Positions 1 to 8,524 of a DNA stretch of 38,533 nt are shown piece after piece (the stretch's first letter is position 1; the number at the start of each line of letters is the position of its first letter). A model generated the notes under the pieces. That model was not told the DNA's origin. It made no database searches and saw nothing but the letters and a program-made list of their open reading frames with translations. Source of the stretch: CAYNLG01 sp964397995 (GTDB lineage: Bacteria > Planctomycetota > Phycisphaerae > FEN-1346); the NCBI GenBank assembly GCA_964397995.1, contig CAYNLG010000029.1, positions 1 to 38,533 of the forward strand. The letters run 5' to 3'. The translations under genes were made by a program, and so were the position numbers.

Positions 1-176
1 AGCCCTTGCGATGCCACTTTCCACCCCCTGTTGCGTTTCAGAGTTGAATCCGCAGAGTCGATTCGCCCGCGGCAGGGAAGGTGCCAATTTGAGGTGCCCG
101 GGTGTTAAGCTGGGCAAGCTGTAGCGGCTGTGCGGCCCCAAAAGTCCAATCAGGTGGGGAATATCGCCCACCTTGT

Positions 177-205
177 TTGACCGCGGCCCCGACGTGTGGT
201 ATAGT
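177..205 (+). promoter_or_regulatory. Sigma70-type promoter of the response regulator gene
   Basis: TTGACC (177-182) and TATAGT (200-205) are separated by exactly 17 bases, close to the consensus. Predicted transcription starts near 212, about 50 bases before the chosen ATG at 264. This argues against the upstream in-frame ATG at 213. Confidence 0.7.
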
Positions 206-263
206 CTGATGTTTGCTGCAAGGGGGTTGTGGCCGTAGTAGGCAGACGCACCTGGGGGAAAAC

Positions 264-833
264 ATGAAGGAAGTCCTCACCACGGGTGAGGTTGCGCGCA
301 TCTGCGGGGTCGCGCCGAGAACCGTGTCGAAGTGGTTCGATGCGGGGAAGTTGCGCGGCTACAAGATCCCGGGGTCGCGTGACCGCCGGATTCCGCGGGA
401 TTCCCTTATTCGGTTCATGAGGGCCCACGGGATTCCGCTTCGCGGCCTGGACGGGGCCGTCACGCGCGTCCTCCTCGTCGACAACGACTACGAGTTCGCC
501 GACACGATGCGCCTGGTCCTCGAGAAGGGGTTCGACTACGAGGTCCAGGTGGCCAGCGGCGTCTTTGAGGCCGGCCTGCTGGCCCGCCAGTCGCGTCCCC
601 ACGTCATCCTGCTGGACGTGGCTCTGCCGGGGCTCAGCCCGAGCGGCCTGCGCCAGGCCCTCCGGAGCGACCCGGAGCTGGTGGCGACCAAAGTTGTCGC
701 CGTCGAGTCGCAGTTGACCGAAGACCGGATGCGTGGCTGGATGCGGCACGGGTTCGACGGATGCCTGCCGAAGCCGTACACGCTCCGCGACGCCGTGCGC
801 ACGATCGAAGAAGCGACCGACCTGGTCGCCTGA
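264..833 (+). CDS. Response regulator with N-terminal HTH and C-terminal receiver domain
   Basis: The protein has 189 residues. Residues about 4-62 form an excisionase/BldC/MerR-like helix-turn-helix (TTGEVARICGVAPRTVSKWF, then GKLRGYKIPGSRDRRIP). Residues about 67-188 form a CheY-like receiver with the acidic pair in VDNDYE, the likely phosphoacceptor Asp118 in LLDVALPG and the conserved Lys170 in LPKPY. It is probably a transcription factor whose DNA binding is gated by phosphorylation. The order is the reverse of the usual receiver-then-output layout. The start at 264 is preceded by a purine-rich GGGGGAAAA and suits the promoter at 177-205. No cognate kinase is adjacent, and its target and signal cannot be read from the sequence. 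Confidence 0.85.
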   Translation: MKEVLTTGEVARICGVAPRTVSKWFDAGKLRGYKIPGSRDRRIPRDSLIRFMRAHGIPLRGLDGAVTRVLLVDNDYEFADTMRLVLEKGFDYEVQVASGVFEAGLLARQSRPHVILLDVALPGLSPSGLRQALRSDPELVATKVVAVESQLTEDRMRGWMRHGFDGCLPKPYTLRDAVRTIEEATDLVA

Positions 834-910
834 GCGGGCCCGCCGGCTCGCGTTTCTCCTTCCGTAGCCCATGCGAGGGGGCCGTCTGCGCGCGCGAGCG
901 AGGCCGGCGC

Positions 911-939
911 TTGCCTCACGGCCGCGCCACCGGTAGGCT
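911..939 (+). promoter_or_regulatory. Possible weak promoter upstream of purB
   Basis: TTGCCT (911-916) and TAGGCT (934-939) have a 17-base spacer in the 142-base gap before purB. The -10 match is poor, so this is tentative. Confidence 0.35.
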
Positions 940-975
940 GGGGTCGCACCTGACGCCTCCAGGGGAGGGTGGCCG

Positions 976-2424
976 ATGACCCGAGTCGGGCCGGAGGACC
1001 GGTACGCCTCGCCGCTCGTCGAGCGGTACGCTGGCGAGGCGATGCTCCGCTGCTTCAGCATGCGGCGGAAGATCGCGACATGGCGGCGGCTGTGGATCGC
1101 CCTGGCGGAGGCCGAGCGCGAGCTGGGCCTCGTCGTCACCGAAGACCAGATCCGGGCGATGCGTCAGGCGGCCGACAGCATCGACTTCGCCCTGGCGGCC
1201 GAGTACGAGCGGTCCCTCCGCCACGACGTCATGGCCCACGTCCACGCCTTCGGCGACCAGTGCCCGGAGGCCAAGCCCGTTCTGCACCTCGGCGCCACGA
1301 GCTGCTATGTCGGCGACAACGCCGACCTTATCGTCATGCGCGAGGCGCTGGAGCTCGTGGGGCGGCGGCTGGTCGCGGTCATCGCCCGGCTGGCCGACTT
1401 CGCCCGCCGGCACCGGGCCCTCGCGACTCTCGGGTTCACCCACTACCAGCCGGCCCAGCTGACCACCGTCGGCAAGCGGGCCGCGCTCTGGATCTGGGAC
1501 CTCGTCATGGATTTGCGGGCGGTCGAGCGGGCGCGCGGCGACCTGCGGTTCCGCGGCGTCAAGGGCACCACGGGGACGCAGGCGTCGTTTCTGCGGCTCT
1601 TCGGCGGCGACCACGAGAAGGTCCGCGCGCTGGAGCGCCGCGTCGCCGAGAAGATGGGCTTCGACGCCGTCTACCCCGTCACCGGCCAGACCTACAGCCG
1701 CAAGGTCGACTACGAGGTGCTCGCGACGCTCTCGGGCGTGGCGCAGAGCGCCCACAAGTTCGCGAACGATCTGCGGCTGCTGGCGAACCGGAAGGAGTTG
1801 GAGGAGCCGTTCGAGGCGACGCAGGTGGGGTCGTCGGCGATGGCGTACAAGCGGAACCCGATGCGGGCCGAGAGGATGACGGGCCTGGCGCGGTACCTGA
1901 TGGCCCAGGTCCCCGCCGCCGCCGCCACCGCCGCCGAACAGTGGCTCGAGCGGACGCTCGACGACTCGTCGGCCAAGCGGCTGGTGGTGCCGGAGGCGTT
2001 CCTGGCGGCCGACGGGATCCTGCGGCTCTACCAGAACATCGCCGAGGGGATGGTGGTGTACCCGGAGATGATCGCGCGGCACGTGGCCGAGGAGTTGCCG
2101 TTCATGGCCACCGAGAACATCCTGATGGCGGCGGTGGAGGCGGGCGGCGACCGGCAAACCCTGCACGAGGTCCTCCGCACCCACAGCCAGGCCGCCGCCA
2201 AGGCCGTCAAGCTCGAGGGCAAACCGAACGACCTGCTGGGGCGGCTGAAGGGGGAGCCGGCGCTGGCGGCGGTGGACATCGACGCCGAGCTCGACCCCGC
2301 GCGCTTCATCGGCCGCGCCCCGGAGCAGGTGGACGCGTTCCTGGCCGACGTCGTCGACCCGCTCCTGGCGGAGGGGGACGAGGCGGGCGGCGAACCGGCG
2401 CTCGAGGCACGCATCGAAATCTGA
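976..2424 (+). CDS. purB: Adenylosuccinate lyase
   Basis: The 482-residue enzyme belongs to the fumarase/aspartase superfamily. It removes fumarate from SAICAR and from adenylosuccinate, so it acts twice in purine synthesis. The superfamily signature reads SSAMAYKRNPMRAERM, with the catalytic Ser loop, near residues 289-304. The motifs TLGFTHYQPAQLTTVGKRA and VKGTTGTQASF are those of the longer, eukaryote-like ADSL subfamily, and the length fits that group. One small change from the usual SSAMPYKRNP is Ala for Pro. AGGGGAGGG seven bases before the ATG supports the start. The gene converges on dinG with only 15 bases between stop codons. purN lies about 9 kb away in the same window. Confidence 0.93.
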   Translation: MTRVGPEDRYASPLVERYAGEAMLRCFSMRRKIATWRRLWIALAEAERELGLVVTEDQIRAMRQAADSIDFALAAEYERSLRHDVMAHVHAFGDQCPEAKPVLHLGATSCYVGDNADLIVMREALELVGRRLVAVIARLADFARRHRALATLGFTHYQPAQLTTVGKRAALWIWDLVMDLRAVERARGDLRFRGVKGTTGTQASFLRLFGGDHEKVRALERRVAEKMGFDAVYPVTGQTYSRKVDYEVLATLSGVAQSAHKFANDLRLLANRKELEEPFEATQVGSSAMAYKRNPMRAERMTGLARYLMAQVPAAAATAAEQWLERTLDDSSAKRLVVPEAFLAADGILRLYQNIAEGMVVYPEMIARHVAEELPFMATENILMAAVEAGGDRQTLHEVLRTHSQAAAKAVKLEGKPNDLLGRLKGEPALAAVDIDAELDPARFIGRAPEQVDAFLADVVDPLLAEGDEAGGEPALEARIEI

Positions 2425-2439
2425 CGGCCCCCCGGGGCG

Positions 2440-4443
2440 CTACTCGCCCTCGTGGCCGGGGACGATGACGCGGCAGCGCGGCAGGGCGCGAAGGAAGGCC
2501 TGGCCGTAGCGTTTCCTGAGGACCCGCGAGTCGAGCACGACGACCATGCCGCGGTCCAGCTTCGTCCGCACCAGGCGGCCGAACCCCTGCTTGAACTTCA
2601 GGACCGCTTCCGGCAGGGAGTAGTCCGTGAACGGGTTGCCCCCCGCCGCCCGGACCGCCTCGGTCCGGGCCTCGACGAGCGGCCGGTCGGGCACCGCGAA
2701 CGGCAGCCGCGTGATGATCACGTTCGAGAGCGCCTCGCCGCGCACGTCCACCCCCTGCCAGAAGGTGTCGGTGCCGAAGAGGACGGAGTGGGTGTCGTGG
2801 CGGAAGGTGTCGAGCAGCTTGCCGCGCGGCGTGCCCTCGCCCTGGACCAGGAGCTGCCACCCGCGCGCCGCCAAGTGGCCGCGCAGCGCATCGGCGGCCT
2901 TGCGGAGCATCTGGTGGCTGGTGAAGAGGACGAAGCCCCGGCCCTCGGAGAGGTCGAGGTACCGGCGGATGGCGTCGAGGGCGGCCGCGAAGTACTCCGG
3001 GTGGTTCGGCTCCGGCAGGTCGGCCTCCAGGTAGAGGCGAACGTGGTTCTCGTAGTCGAACGGCGAGCCGACCTGGAGGGTCTCGGTCTCGGCCAGGCCG
3101 AGGCGGCTCCGCATGTAGGCGAAGCCGTCGTGGGGGCCGACGGCAAGGGTCGCGCTCGTGAGCACGGCCGACGGCACGGCCTGCCAGAGCAGCAGGTCGA
3201 GCATCGGCCCGACGTCGATCGGCGAGGCCCGGAGATAGACGCGCCGCCCTTCGCCGCGCCGGGCGGCCGCGGCCTCGATCCAGTAGACGGCGCTCGCGCC
3301 CTCGGCGCCTTCGGGGCCGTAGGTCTGGGCCAGGAACGCCTCGACGGCCTCGCCCAAGGCCTTGGCCCGTTCGGCGTAGGCGGCCACCTCGTCGGCGCGC
3401 TCATCGTTGCCCATCGCCTTGCCCTGGGCGGCCAGCTTTGCCGCCAGCGCCCGCAGCGCCGGCGACAGGACGTCCGGGACGACGTGCGGGCCGGGGATGC
3501 GGCCGTTGGGGTTCCGCTGGGCGTCGAGCCAGTCGAGGAGGGTTTCGAACTGGGTCTCGGCGGCGGTGGCGGCATCGGCGGCGGCGCGGCGGGCGGCGTC
3601 GACGTCCGGGCCCATCAGCCCCGTCAGCACGCCGCGCTCACGCCCCGGGTTCCACACCGCCCCCAGCAGGTACTCGACCTGGGCGGAGCTGACGCCGATG
3701 CCGAGCTGGTCGCAGGCGACGGCCTCCAGGTTGTGGGCCTCGTCGAAGACGACCAGGTCGAACGCCGGGAGGACGCCCGTCACGCTCTGGGCGCGGATGG
3801 CCAGGTCCGAGAAGAACAGGGCGTGGTTGACGACCAGAATCTGGGCCCGCTCGATGTGGCGTCGGGCTCGCTGGTAGAAGCAGCGTTTCTCGTGGGGGCA
3901 CCGGCGGCCGCGGCAGTTGCCGTGCTCGGCGCAGACGCGGTCCCAGACGCGGCGGGCGGGCTGCGGGTCCATGTCCGACAGGCTGCCGTCCTGCGTCTTC
4001 ATCGCCCACGCCTCGATGCGCTTGAGCTCGCGCTGCTCGAAGGTGGTCTCGAAGAGCATCTGGGCGCGGCGGCTGGCGATTTCGAGGCGGCGGAGGCAGA
4101 GGTAGTTGGCCCGGCCCTTGACGAGCACCGCCTCGAAGTCCTCGTCGAGGGCGGCCTTGAGGGCGGGCAGGTCCTTCTCGATGAGCTGTTCCTGGAGGCT
4201 GATCGTGTAGGTCGAGATGACGACGCGCCGCCGCTCGCGGGCCGCCTGGTGGATCGCCGGTACCAGGTACGCGAAGGACTTGCCGACGCCGGTCCCGGCC
4301 TCGACCATGAGGTGGTGGCCGCCGCGGAAGGCGCGGTCGACGGCCTCGGCCATGGCCGCCTGTTCGGCCCGGTGCTCGTAGCCGTCGAGGGCCCGCGCGA
4401 CGGGGCCGTCGGGGCCGAGCGCGCTGGCGACGGGAACGTCCAT
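2440..4443 (-). CDS. dinG: DinG/XPD-family ATP-dependent DNA helicase
   Basis: The protein has 667 residues and is a superfamily 2 iron-sulfur helicase of the XPD/DinG/YoaA group, probably unwinding damaged or recombining DNA 5' to 3'. A Q-like motif is followed by Walker A (EAGTGVGKS, Lys55). Four cysteines fit a 4Fe-4S site: one in NYLCLRR, then CAEHGNCRGRRCPHEKRC supplies the rest. The Walker B/DEAH box reads VVFDEAHNLE. C-terminal helicase motifs include LTSATL, GTDTFWQGVDVRG and FKQGFGRLVRT. The ATG at 4443 was preferred to the upstream start at 4503 because translation from 4503 would overlap the preceding gene. It is the last gene of the thiS-thiG operon, 28 bases after the previous stop. 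It could equally be named yoaA; the family is certain, the exact role is not. Confidence 0.88.
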   Translation of the reverse strand: MDVPVASALGPDGPVARALDGYEHRAEQAAMAEAVDRAFRGGHHLMVEAGTGVGKSFAYLVPAIHQAARERRRVVISTYTISLQEQLIEKDLPALKAALDEDFEAVLVKGRANYLCLRRLEIASRRAQMLFETTFEQRELKRIEAWAMKTQDGSLSDMDPQPARRVWDRVCAEHGNCRGRRCPHEKRCFYQRARRHIERAQILVVNHALFFSDLAIRAQSVTGVLPAFDLVVFDEAHNLEAVACDQLGIGVSSAQVEYLLGAVWNPGRERGVLTGLMGPDVDAARRAAADAATAAETQFETLLDWLDAQRNPNGRIPGPHVVPDVLSPALRALAAKLAAQGKAMGNDERADEVAAYAERAKALGEAVEAFLAQTYGPEGAEGASAVYWIEAAAARRGEGRRVYLRASPIDVGPMLDLLLWQAVPSAVLTSATLAVGPHDGFAYMRSRLGLAETETLQVGSPFDYENHVRLYLEADLPEPNHPEYFAAALDAIRRYLDLSEGRGFVLFTSHQMLRKAADALRGHLAARGWQLLVQGEGTPRGKLLDTFRHDTHSVLFGTDTFWQGVDVRGEALSNVIITRLPFAVPDRPLVEARTEAVRAAGGNPFTDYSLPEAVLKFKQGFGRLVRTKLDRGMVVVLDSRVLRKRYGQAFLRALPRCRVIVPGHEGE

Positions 4444-4471
4444 ACGGGCTCCGAACGGGGGCCGGGGCGGG

Positions 4472-4927
4472 CTACGGCTGCCCCGCCTCCTCAAGCAGGG
4501 CAAGTGTCTCGGCGGCCGCCTTGCGGACGAACCGGGCGCACGTGTCGTAGCTGAACCGGGCGGAGGCGTCGGGGTCGGTCCAGGCGAAGCCGAGGAGGCC
4601 GCGGCAGGAGGCGTCGCCGAAGGCCGCCTCGAAGGCCCCGGCCAGCCGGCGCACCTTGGCGTAGGTCGGTTCCTTCACGGTCGTCGGGTCGGCGCGGCCG
4701 GCGCCGGCGGCCAGGCCGAGGGCCATCGTGCCGCCGGCCAGAGCGCCGCAGACGCGCCCCGTGTGCCCGATGCCGCCCCCGAAGCCGATGGCAGCCGCCG
4801 GGACGCAGTCCGGGCAGGCGAGGTCCTCGGCCTCGGCCACGGCGCGCAGGACGGCCATCGCGCAGTTGTGCCCCGCGCGGAAGTAGGCTTCGGCCTGGTC
4901 GGCAACGGGGCGGTCGGGGTCGGCCAT
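4472..4927 (-). CDS. C_GCAxxG_C_C family protein
   Basis: The 151-residue protein matches the cysteine-motif family named after its pattern: GHNCAMAVLRA near residue 20, GFGGGIGHTGRVCGALAGG in the middle, and further cysteines in ASCRGLLGF and YDTCARFVRKAA. Such proteins are thought to bind a metal or redox cofactor through these cysteines, but no function is established. The ATG has a strong GGAGG upstream and lies 11 bases after the thiG stop, so it is translated from the thiazole operon. A second cysteine pair (ACPDC) is present at about residues 40-44. Whether it serves sulfur transfer for ThiS/ThiG is only a guess from position. Confidence 0.8.
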   Translation of the reverse strand: MADPDRPVADQAEAYFRAGHNCAMAVLRAVAEAEDLACPDCVPAAAIGFGGGIGHTGRVCGALAGGTMALGLAAGAGRADPTTVKEPTYAKVRRLAGAFEAAFGDASCRGLLGFAWTDPDASARFSYDTCARFVRKAAAETLALLEEAGQP

Positions 4928-4938
4928 GGGGCCTCCGT

Positions 4939-5730
4939 TCACGAGGCGCTCGGGGCGATGGTTCCCTCGACGGGGCTCGACGGCGCCGCCATCTGGCGCC
5001 GGGGGATGCGGCCGGCGCGGTAGGCGAGGCGCCCGGCCAGGCAGGCGTGTTTCATGGCGGCGGCCATGGCGACGGGGTCGCGGGCCTTGGCGATGCCCGT
5101 GTTGAGCAGGACGCCCTCGGCCCCGAGTTCCATGGCGACGCTCGTGTCGCTGGCGGTGCCGACGCCGGCATCGACGATGATGGGCACGCCGGCCCGCTCG
5201 ATGATCATCTGGATGTGGAGCGGGTTGAGCAGGCCGAGGCCGGAGCCGATCATCGACCCGAGCGGCATGACGCTGGCCGCGCCCGCCTCCTCCAGGTGCT
5301 TGGCCATGACAGGGTCGTCGCTCGTGTAGGTGAGGACGTGGAAGCCCTCCTTGACGAGCGTTTCCAGGGCCGCCAGCGTCGCCACCGGGTCGGGCAGCAG
5401 GGTCTCGGTGTCGGAGAGGACCTCGAGCTTGACCCAGTCGAGGCCGAGGGCCTCGCGGGCCAGGCGCGCGGTGCGGACGGCGTCGTCGGCATTGAAGCAG
5501 CCGGCGGTGTTCGGCAGGATCGTGTACCGGTCGCGGTCGATGTAGTCGAGCAGGCTCTCCTTGGACCGGTCGGAGAGGTTGACGCGGCGGACGGCGACGG
5601 TGACGACCTCGCAGCCGGCGGCGTCGAGGGCCTCGGCCATCTGCGGGAATGTCTCGTACTTGCCGGTGCCGACGAAGAGGCGGCTGGTGAAGGTGTAGGG
5701 TCCGATCTTCAGCGGGGCGTCGGCCTCCAT
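4939..5730 (-). CDS. thiG: Thiazole synthase
   Basis: The 263-residue TIM-barrel enzyme combines 1-deoxyxylulose 5-phosphate, dehydroglycine and the sulfur carried by ThiS thiocarboxylate into the thiazole phosphate of thiamine. Visible family motifs are SRLFVGTGKY near the N terminus, the Lys of WVKLEVL that forms the Schiff base with the substrate, LPNTAGC, and the phosphate-binding segments MPLGSMIGSG and VDAGVGTASD. AAAGGAGG lies at the right distance from the ATG. It follows thiS by 35 bases. Dehydroglycine must come from a ThiH or ThiO encoded elsewhere, and ThiF is also not in this window. The last 20 residues (RQMAAPSS onward) form a short Pro/Ser-rich tail. Confidence 0.93.
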   Translation of the reverse strand: MEADAPLKIGPYTFTSRLFVGTGKYETFPQMAEALDAAGCEVVTVAVRRVNLSDRSKESLLDYIDRDRYTILPNTAGCFNADDAVRTARLAREALGLDWVKLEVLSDTETLLPDPVATLAALETLVKEGFHVLTYTSDDPVMAKHLEEAGAASVMPLGSMIGSGLGLLNPLHIQMIIERAGVPIIVDAGVGTASDTSVAMELGAEGVLLNTGIAKARDPVAMAAAMKHACLAGRLAYRAGRIPRRQMAAPSSPVEGTIAPSAS

Positions 5731-5765
5731 GAGGGGCCTCCTTTCGGGGTCGGCGGCGATTCGGC

Positions 5766-5966
5766 TCAGCCTCCGCCGACCAGCGTGACGATTTCCACAA
5801 CGTCTCCCGGAGCGAGGGACCGGGTCTCGTGGAGGGAGCGCGGCACCAGCTCGCGGTTGACCTCGACGGCGGTGGCCTGACGCGGGACGCCCAGCTGCGC
5901 GAGCAGGGCGCCCACGGTGGCGCCGTCGGGGATGTCGCGCGGCTCGCCGTTGACGCGAATTTCCAC
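5766..5966 (-). CDS. thiS: Sulfur carrier protein ThiS
   Basis: This small beta-grasp protein ends in GGG, and its terminal glycine is activated and thiocarboxylated to supply sulfur to ThiG. The conserved C-terminal stretch reads LAPGDVVEIVTLVGGG. The chosen GTG start gives 66 residues, the usual length for ThiS, and leaves a leader of about 30 bases after the promoter. An alternative TTG at 5993 would add nine residues (MNPEPGQEA), but it lies only about five bases from the predicted transcription start and has no ribosome-binding site. It is first in the operon with thiG. No THI-box (TPP riboswitch) motifs are seen in the short leader. Confidence 0.88.
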   Translation of the reverse strand: MEIRVNGEPRDIPDGATVGALLAQLGVPRQATAVEVNRELVPRSLHETRSLAPGDVVEIVTLVGGG

Positions 5967-6004
5967 GGCCTCTTGCCCCGGTTCCGGGTTCAACAGAACG
6001 GGCG

Positions 6005-6033
6005 ATTATAGCGCGGCCCGGGGCGGCAATCAA
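6005..6033 (-). promoter_or_regulatory. Strong sigma70-type promoter of the thiS-thiG operon
   Basis: On the minus strand TTGATT (6033-6028) and TATAAT (6010-6005) have a 17-base spacer. The -10 box is a perfect consensus. It drives thiS, thiG, the cysteine-motif gene and probably dinG. Confidence 0.8.
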
Positions 6034-6088
6034 GCCGCGGCCCCGGGGCCGGCCTGGGGTTGCCCGACACGTCCGCGGAGGCATGCTC

Positions 6089-8392
6089 ATGGCCCGCACG
6101 CGATGGATGTGGCTCGGCGCCGCCGCTGCGCTTTTGCTCCTGGGCGCCGAGGAACCCACCCCGTTCGAGGAGGCCACCCGGCGCCTCCGCGCCCGCGAGG
6201 CCCAGATCAAGACCGAGCCCGACCCCGAAGAGCGGGCGAAGCTCATCGACTGGGTCGAACGGGCCAAGCACGACCTCGGGCCGGTCGACGCCGACGGCAA
6301 GCCGACCGAGCCGAAGGCCTTCCGGCGGGCCGGGGTCCTGGCCCATCACGAGGCCCAGGTCCAGCGCCTGACGGCCCGGGTCGGGGCCGGCGGCGGGGCG
6401 GACCTCGGGCTCGCGGCCCGGCTGCACACCCACCGGATGGCGGCGGCCCTGACGCGCGTGGTCTGGCGGATGGGAAGCCACCCGCGGAAGTACCGGTACG
6501 ACGCGTTTGCCCAGTACCTGACGAACAACGCGCACCTGCTGGACAGCCTGTTCGACGGGGTGGCGGCCCGGGCGCGGCGCGCCGAGACGATGGAGGCCGG
6601 GGCGGCCGAGGTCAAGGCGGCCGCGTCGCAGGCCCGTGCGGCGGTCGAGCAGATGGGCGTCGCGGCCACGCAGTTCATCGAGAACGCGGACAACGACCGC
6701 CAGGTCCGGGCCAAGCGCGATGCGGCGCTGCCGCTCTTCACCGAGGCGCTGGCGTCGCTTTACGAGGCCGATCAGGCGCTGGCGGCGCTGGCGGCCGGGC
6801 GGCCCGCCGCCCAGGACGACGAGGCGGCCCCCGCCGCGCCAGCCGCGGCCGGCGCGGCCACGGCGAGCCCCGCCGACCGGGCCAAGCTCGAGACGGTCCG
6901 GGCCGTGGCTGCCTCGCTCACCGACGAGGGCTGGGCCGAGGCCCGCACCCTCCTGACGACGTACGCGACCATGGCCGAGAACGGCCTGGAGGTCGCCCGG
7001 GCCCACGCCGGCGCCCGGGAACTGCTCCACTACATTCACCTCGCGGCCGAGTACTTCCGCGAACTGGAGGCCAGCAAGTCGGCCTACCCGGAGTACGTGG
7101 CGGCCAAACGGAACTGGTTCGTCCGCGAGCTTCGCAACATCAACCAGCCCCGTCGGCGTCGGCAGGCGTACTCCTTGCTCCGGCGGCGGGTGGGCGGCGA
7201 CACCATGCGCCGGACGCTGGATGCCGGCCCCCTGTCCGGGGAGGCGTGCGCCGGCCTCATGAGAGCCCGGGTCGGCCCGAAACCCTTCACGGGCCCGGAG
7301 TCGGGCCGGAAGCGCTACGATATCGACCGGGCCATCGACCACATGGTTCGCTACCTGGTGCGGTACGGCGGCGAGGACCCGGAGGGGATGGTCAGCCAGC
7401 TGCGGCCGCTCTACGCGCGGCTGAAGGAGAAGTTCCTGGCCGCGGCGACCGAGGCCGGCAAGGCCAGTCCGGCCGTCGAGGACGCCTACCTGCGGGCCTA
7501 TCAGGAGGCGGCCACGTACGGCAACGACCTGCACCGGTTGGTGCAGGCCGACGAGGCGATCCGGGCGGTCGCGCGGTTTGCGCCGAAGCGGGCGGCCCCG
7601 ATGTACAACGGCCTCGCCCAGCTGGCCCGGACGCTGCTTCCCATGGGTCTGGACGACCCGAAACGGACCCGCCGGCGGATCGACGACCTGGTCGACCCGT
7701 TCCGGTACCTGGCGGGGGTGCGGCTGCCGGAAAAGGCGCACGCGCGGATCGCGTCGCGGCTGACGGGGGGGCTGTACCCGCGCGGGCTGGAGCGGTTCAG
7801 CACGGAGGTGACGGCCGGCATCGAGGCCGCCGCCGCGAAGGACCCGTATCCGCTGGAGCGGGTGCTGCGGGCGCGCAGCCTGTTTGCGTTGCTGGCGCAG
7901 CGGTGCGCGGACGAAGCTGACCGCCGCCCGACGCCGTCGATGCGGAACCTGGATGCCTTCTCGATGGCGGACGACCAGTGGGACCTGTTCGTGAAGGCCG
8001 TCGACGTTCAACTCAAGGCGCATTTCGCCAAGTACGTGGGGGCGCGGCCGGGCCGGAGCCCGGACACGCGGCACCTGGCGGTGTGGGGGAGCGTCTACGA
8101 CATGATCGATGACCTTCGCCGCGAGGCCGCCGCCGAGATGCCCGACGGCGGGGACGACCTGCTCCGGCTGGTCGCGCACCTGGAGACGGCGGCCGACACC
8201 GAACCGCGCGACGTCGAGTGGTACCCCTGGGGGGTGGCCTTTGAGGCCGGCGAGGCCGCCGTCAGCCTGGCCGGCGGATACCACGGCACGGCGAGGTGGC
8301 ACCTGGACGAGCTCGACCGCCGGGCCAAGTCTCTGAACCTGGAGGACGACTTCTCACGGGCCGAGGACGAGGCCGGGGCCGGCGCCGACTGA
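6089..8392 (+). CDS. Secreted helical protein of unknown function
   Basis: The 767-residue protein begins with a basic, hydrophobic signal peptide (MARTRWMWLGAAAALLLLGA), so it is exported. The mature part is predominantly helical and rich in Ala, Arg and Glu, with an Ala-rich linker near residues 245-265 (AAPAAPAAAGAATASPADR). I recognise no catalytic motif or named domain. Two in-frame ATGs exist; the one at 6089 was chosen because GGAGG (6077-6081) is seven bases upstream, while 6083 is too close. It is divergent from thiS and may be cotranscribed only weakly with the next gene, which has its own promoter-like element. Its neighbours are all envelope proteins, which suggests a periplasmic or surface role. 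Confidence 0.7.
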   Translation: MARTRWMWLGAAAALLLLGAEEPTPFEEATRRLRAREAQIKTEPDPEERAKLIDWVERAKHDLGPVDADGKPTEPKAFRRAGVLAHHEAQVQRLTARVGAGGGADLGLAARLHTHRMAAALTRVVWRMGSHPRKYRYDAFAQYLTNNAHLLDSLFDGVAARARRAETMEAGAAEVKAAASQARAAVEQMGVAATQFIENADNDRQVRAKRDAALPLFTEALASLYEADQALAALAAGRPAAQDDEAAPAAPAAAGAATASPADRAKLETVRAVAASLTDEGWAEARTLLTTYATMAENGLEVARAHAGARELLHYIHLAAEYFRELEASKSAYPEYVAAKRNWFVRELRNINQPRRRRQAYSLLRRRVGGDTMRRTLDAGPLSGEACAGLMRARVGPKPFTGPESGRKRYDIDRAIDHMVRYLVRYGGEDPEGMVSQLRPLYARLKEKFLAAATEAGKASPAVEDAYLRAYQEAATYGNDLHRLVQADEAIRAVARFAPKRAAPMYNGLAQLARTLLPMGLDDPKRTRRRIDDLVDPFRYLAGVRLPEKAHARIASRLTGGLYPRGLERFSTEVTAGIEAAAAKDPYPLERVLRARSLFALLAQRCADEADRRPTPSMRNLDAFSMADDQWDLFVKAVDVQLKAHFAKYVGARPGRSPDTRHLAVWGSVYDMIDDLRREAAAEMPDGGDDLLRLVAHLETAADTEPRDVEWYPWGVAFEAGEAAVSLAGGYHGTARWHLDELDRRAKSLNLEDDFSRAEDEAGAGAD

Positions 8393-8419
8393 GCGCCCCG
8401 GCCGCGACGGATTTCGGCG

Positions 8420-8448
8420 TTGACGCGCCCCCCGCGGCGCGGTAGAGA
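8420..8448 (+). promoter_or_regulatory. Probable promoter of the CreD-like gene
   Basis: TTGACG (8420-8425) and TAGAGA (8443-8448) are separated by 17 bases in the gap before the membrane protein gene. The predicted start near 8455 leaves a leader of about 70 bases. Confidence 0.5.
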
Positions 8449-8524
8449 GAGACCGCCCTGCCAGCCGTCCCCGACATCGTTGCACGCGCCCGCAGTCTGT
8501 CTCGACCCGGGAAGGAGGATGGTG

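Noticed and set aside
2452..4554. Long open frame opposite dinG
   Set aside because: The opposite strand encodes a helicase with all its motifs. The product of this frame is low-complexity and without motifs, as expected from high GC.
5967..6004. TPP riboswitch before thiS
   Set aside because: The leader is only about 30 bases long, too short for a THI-box, and lacks the CTGAGA and ACCTGA motifs.
5990..8302. Long minus-strand frame across the secreted protein gene
   Set aside because: It has no recognisable domain, and it would remove the strong thiS promoter from noncoding DNA. The plus-strand frame has a signal peptide and a good ribosome-binding site.
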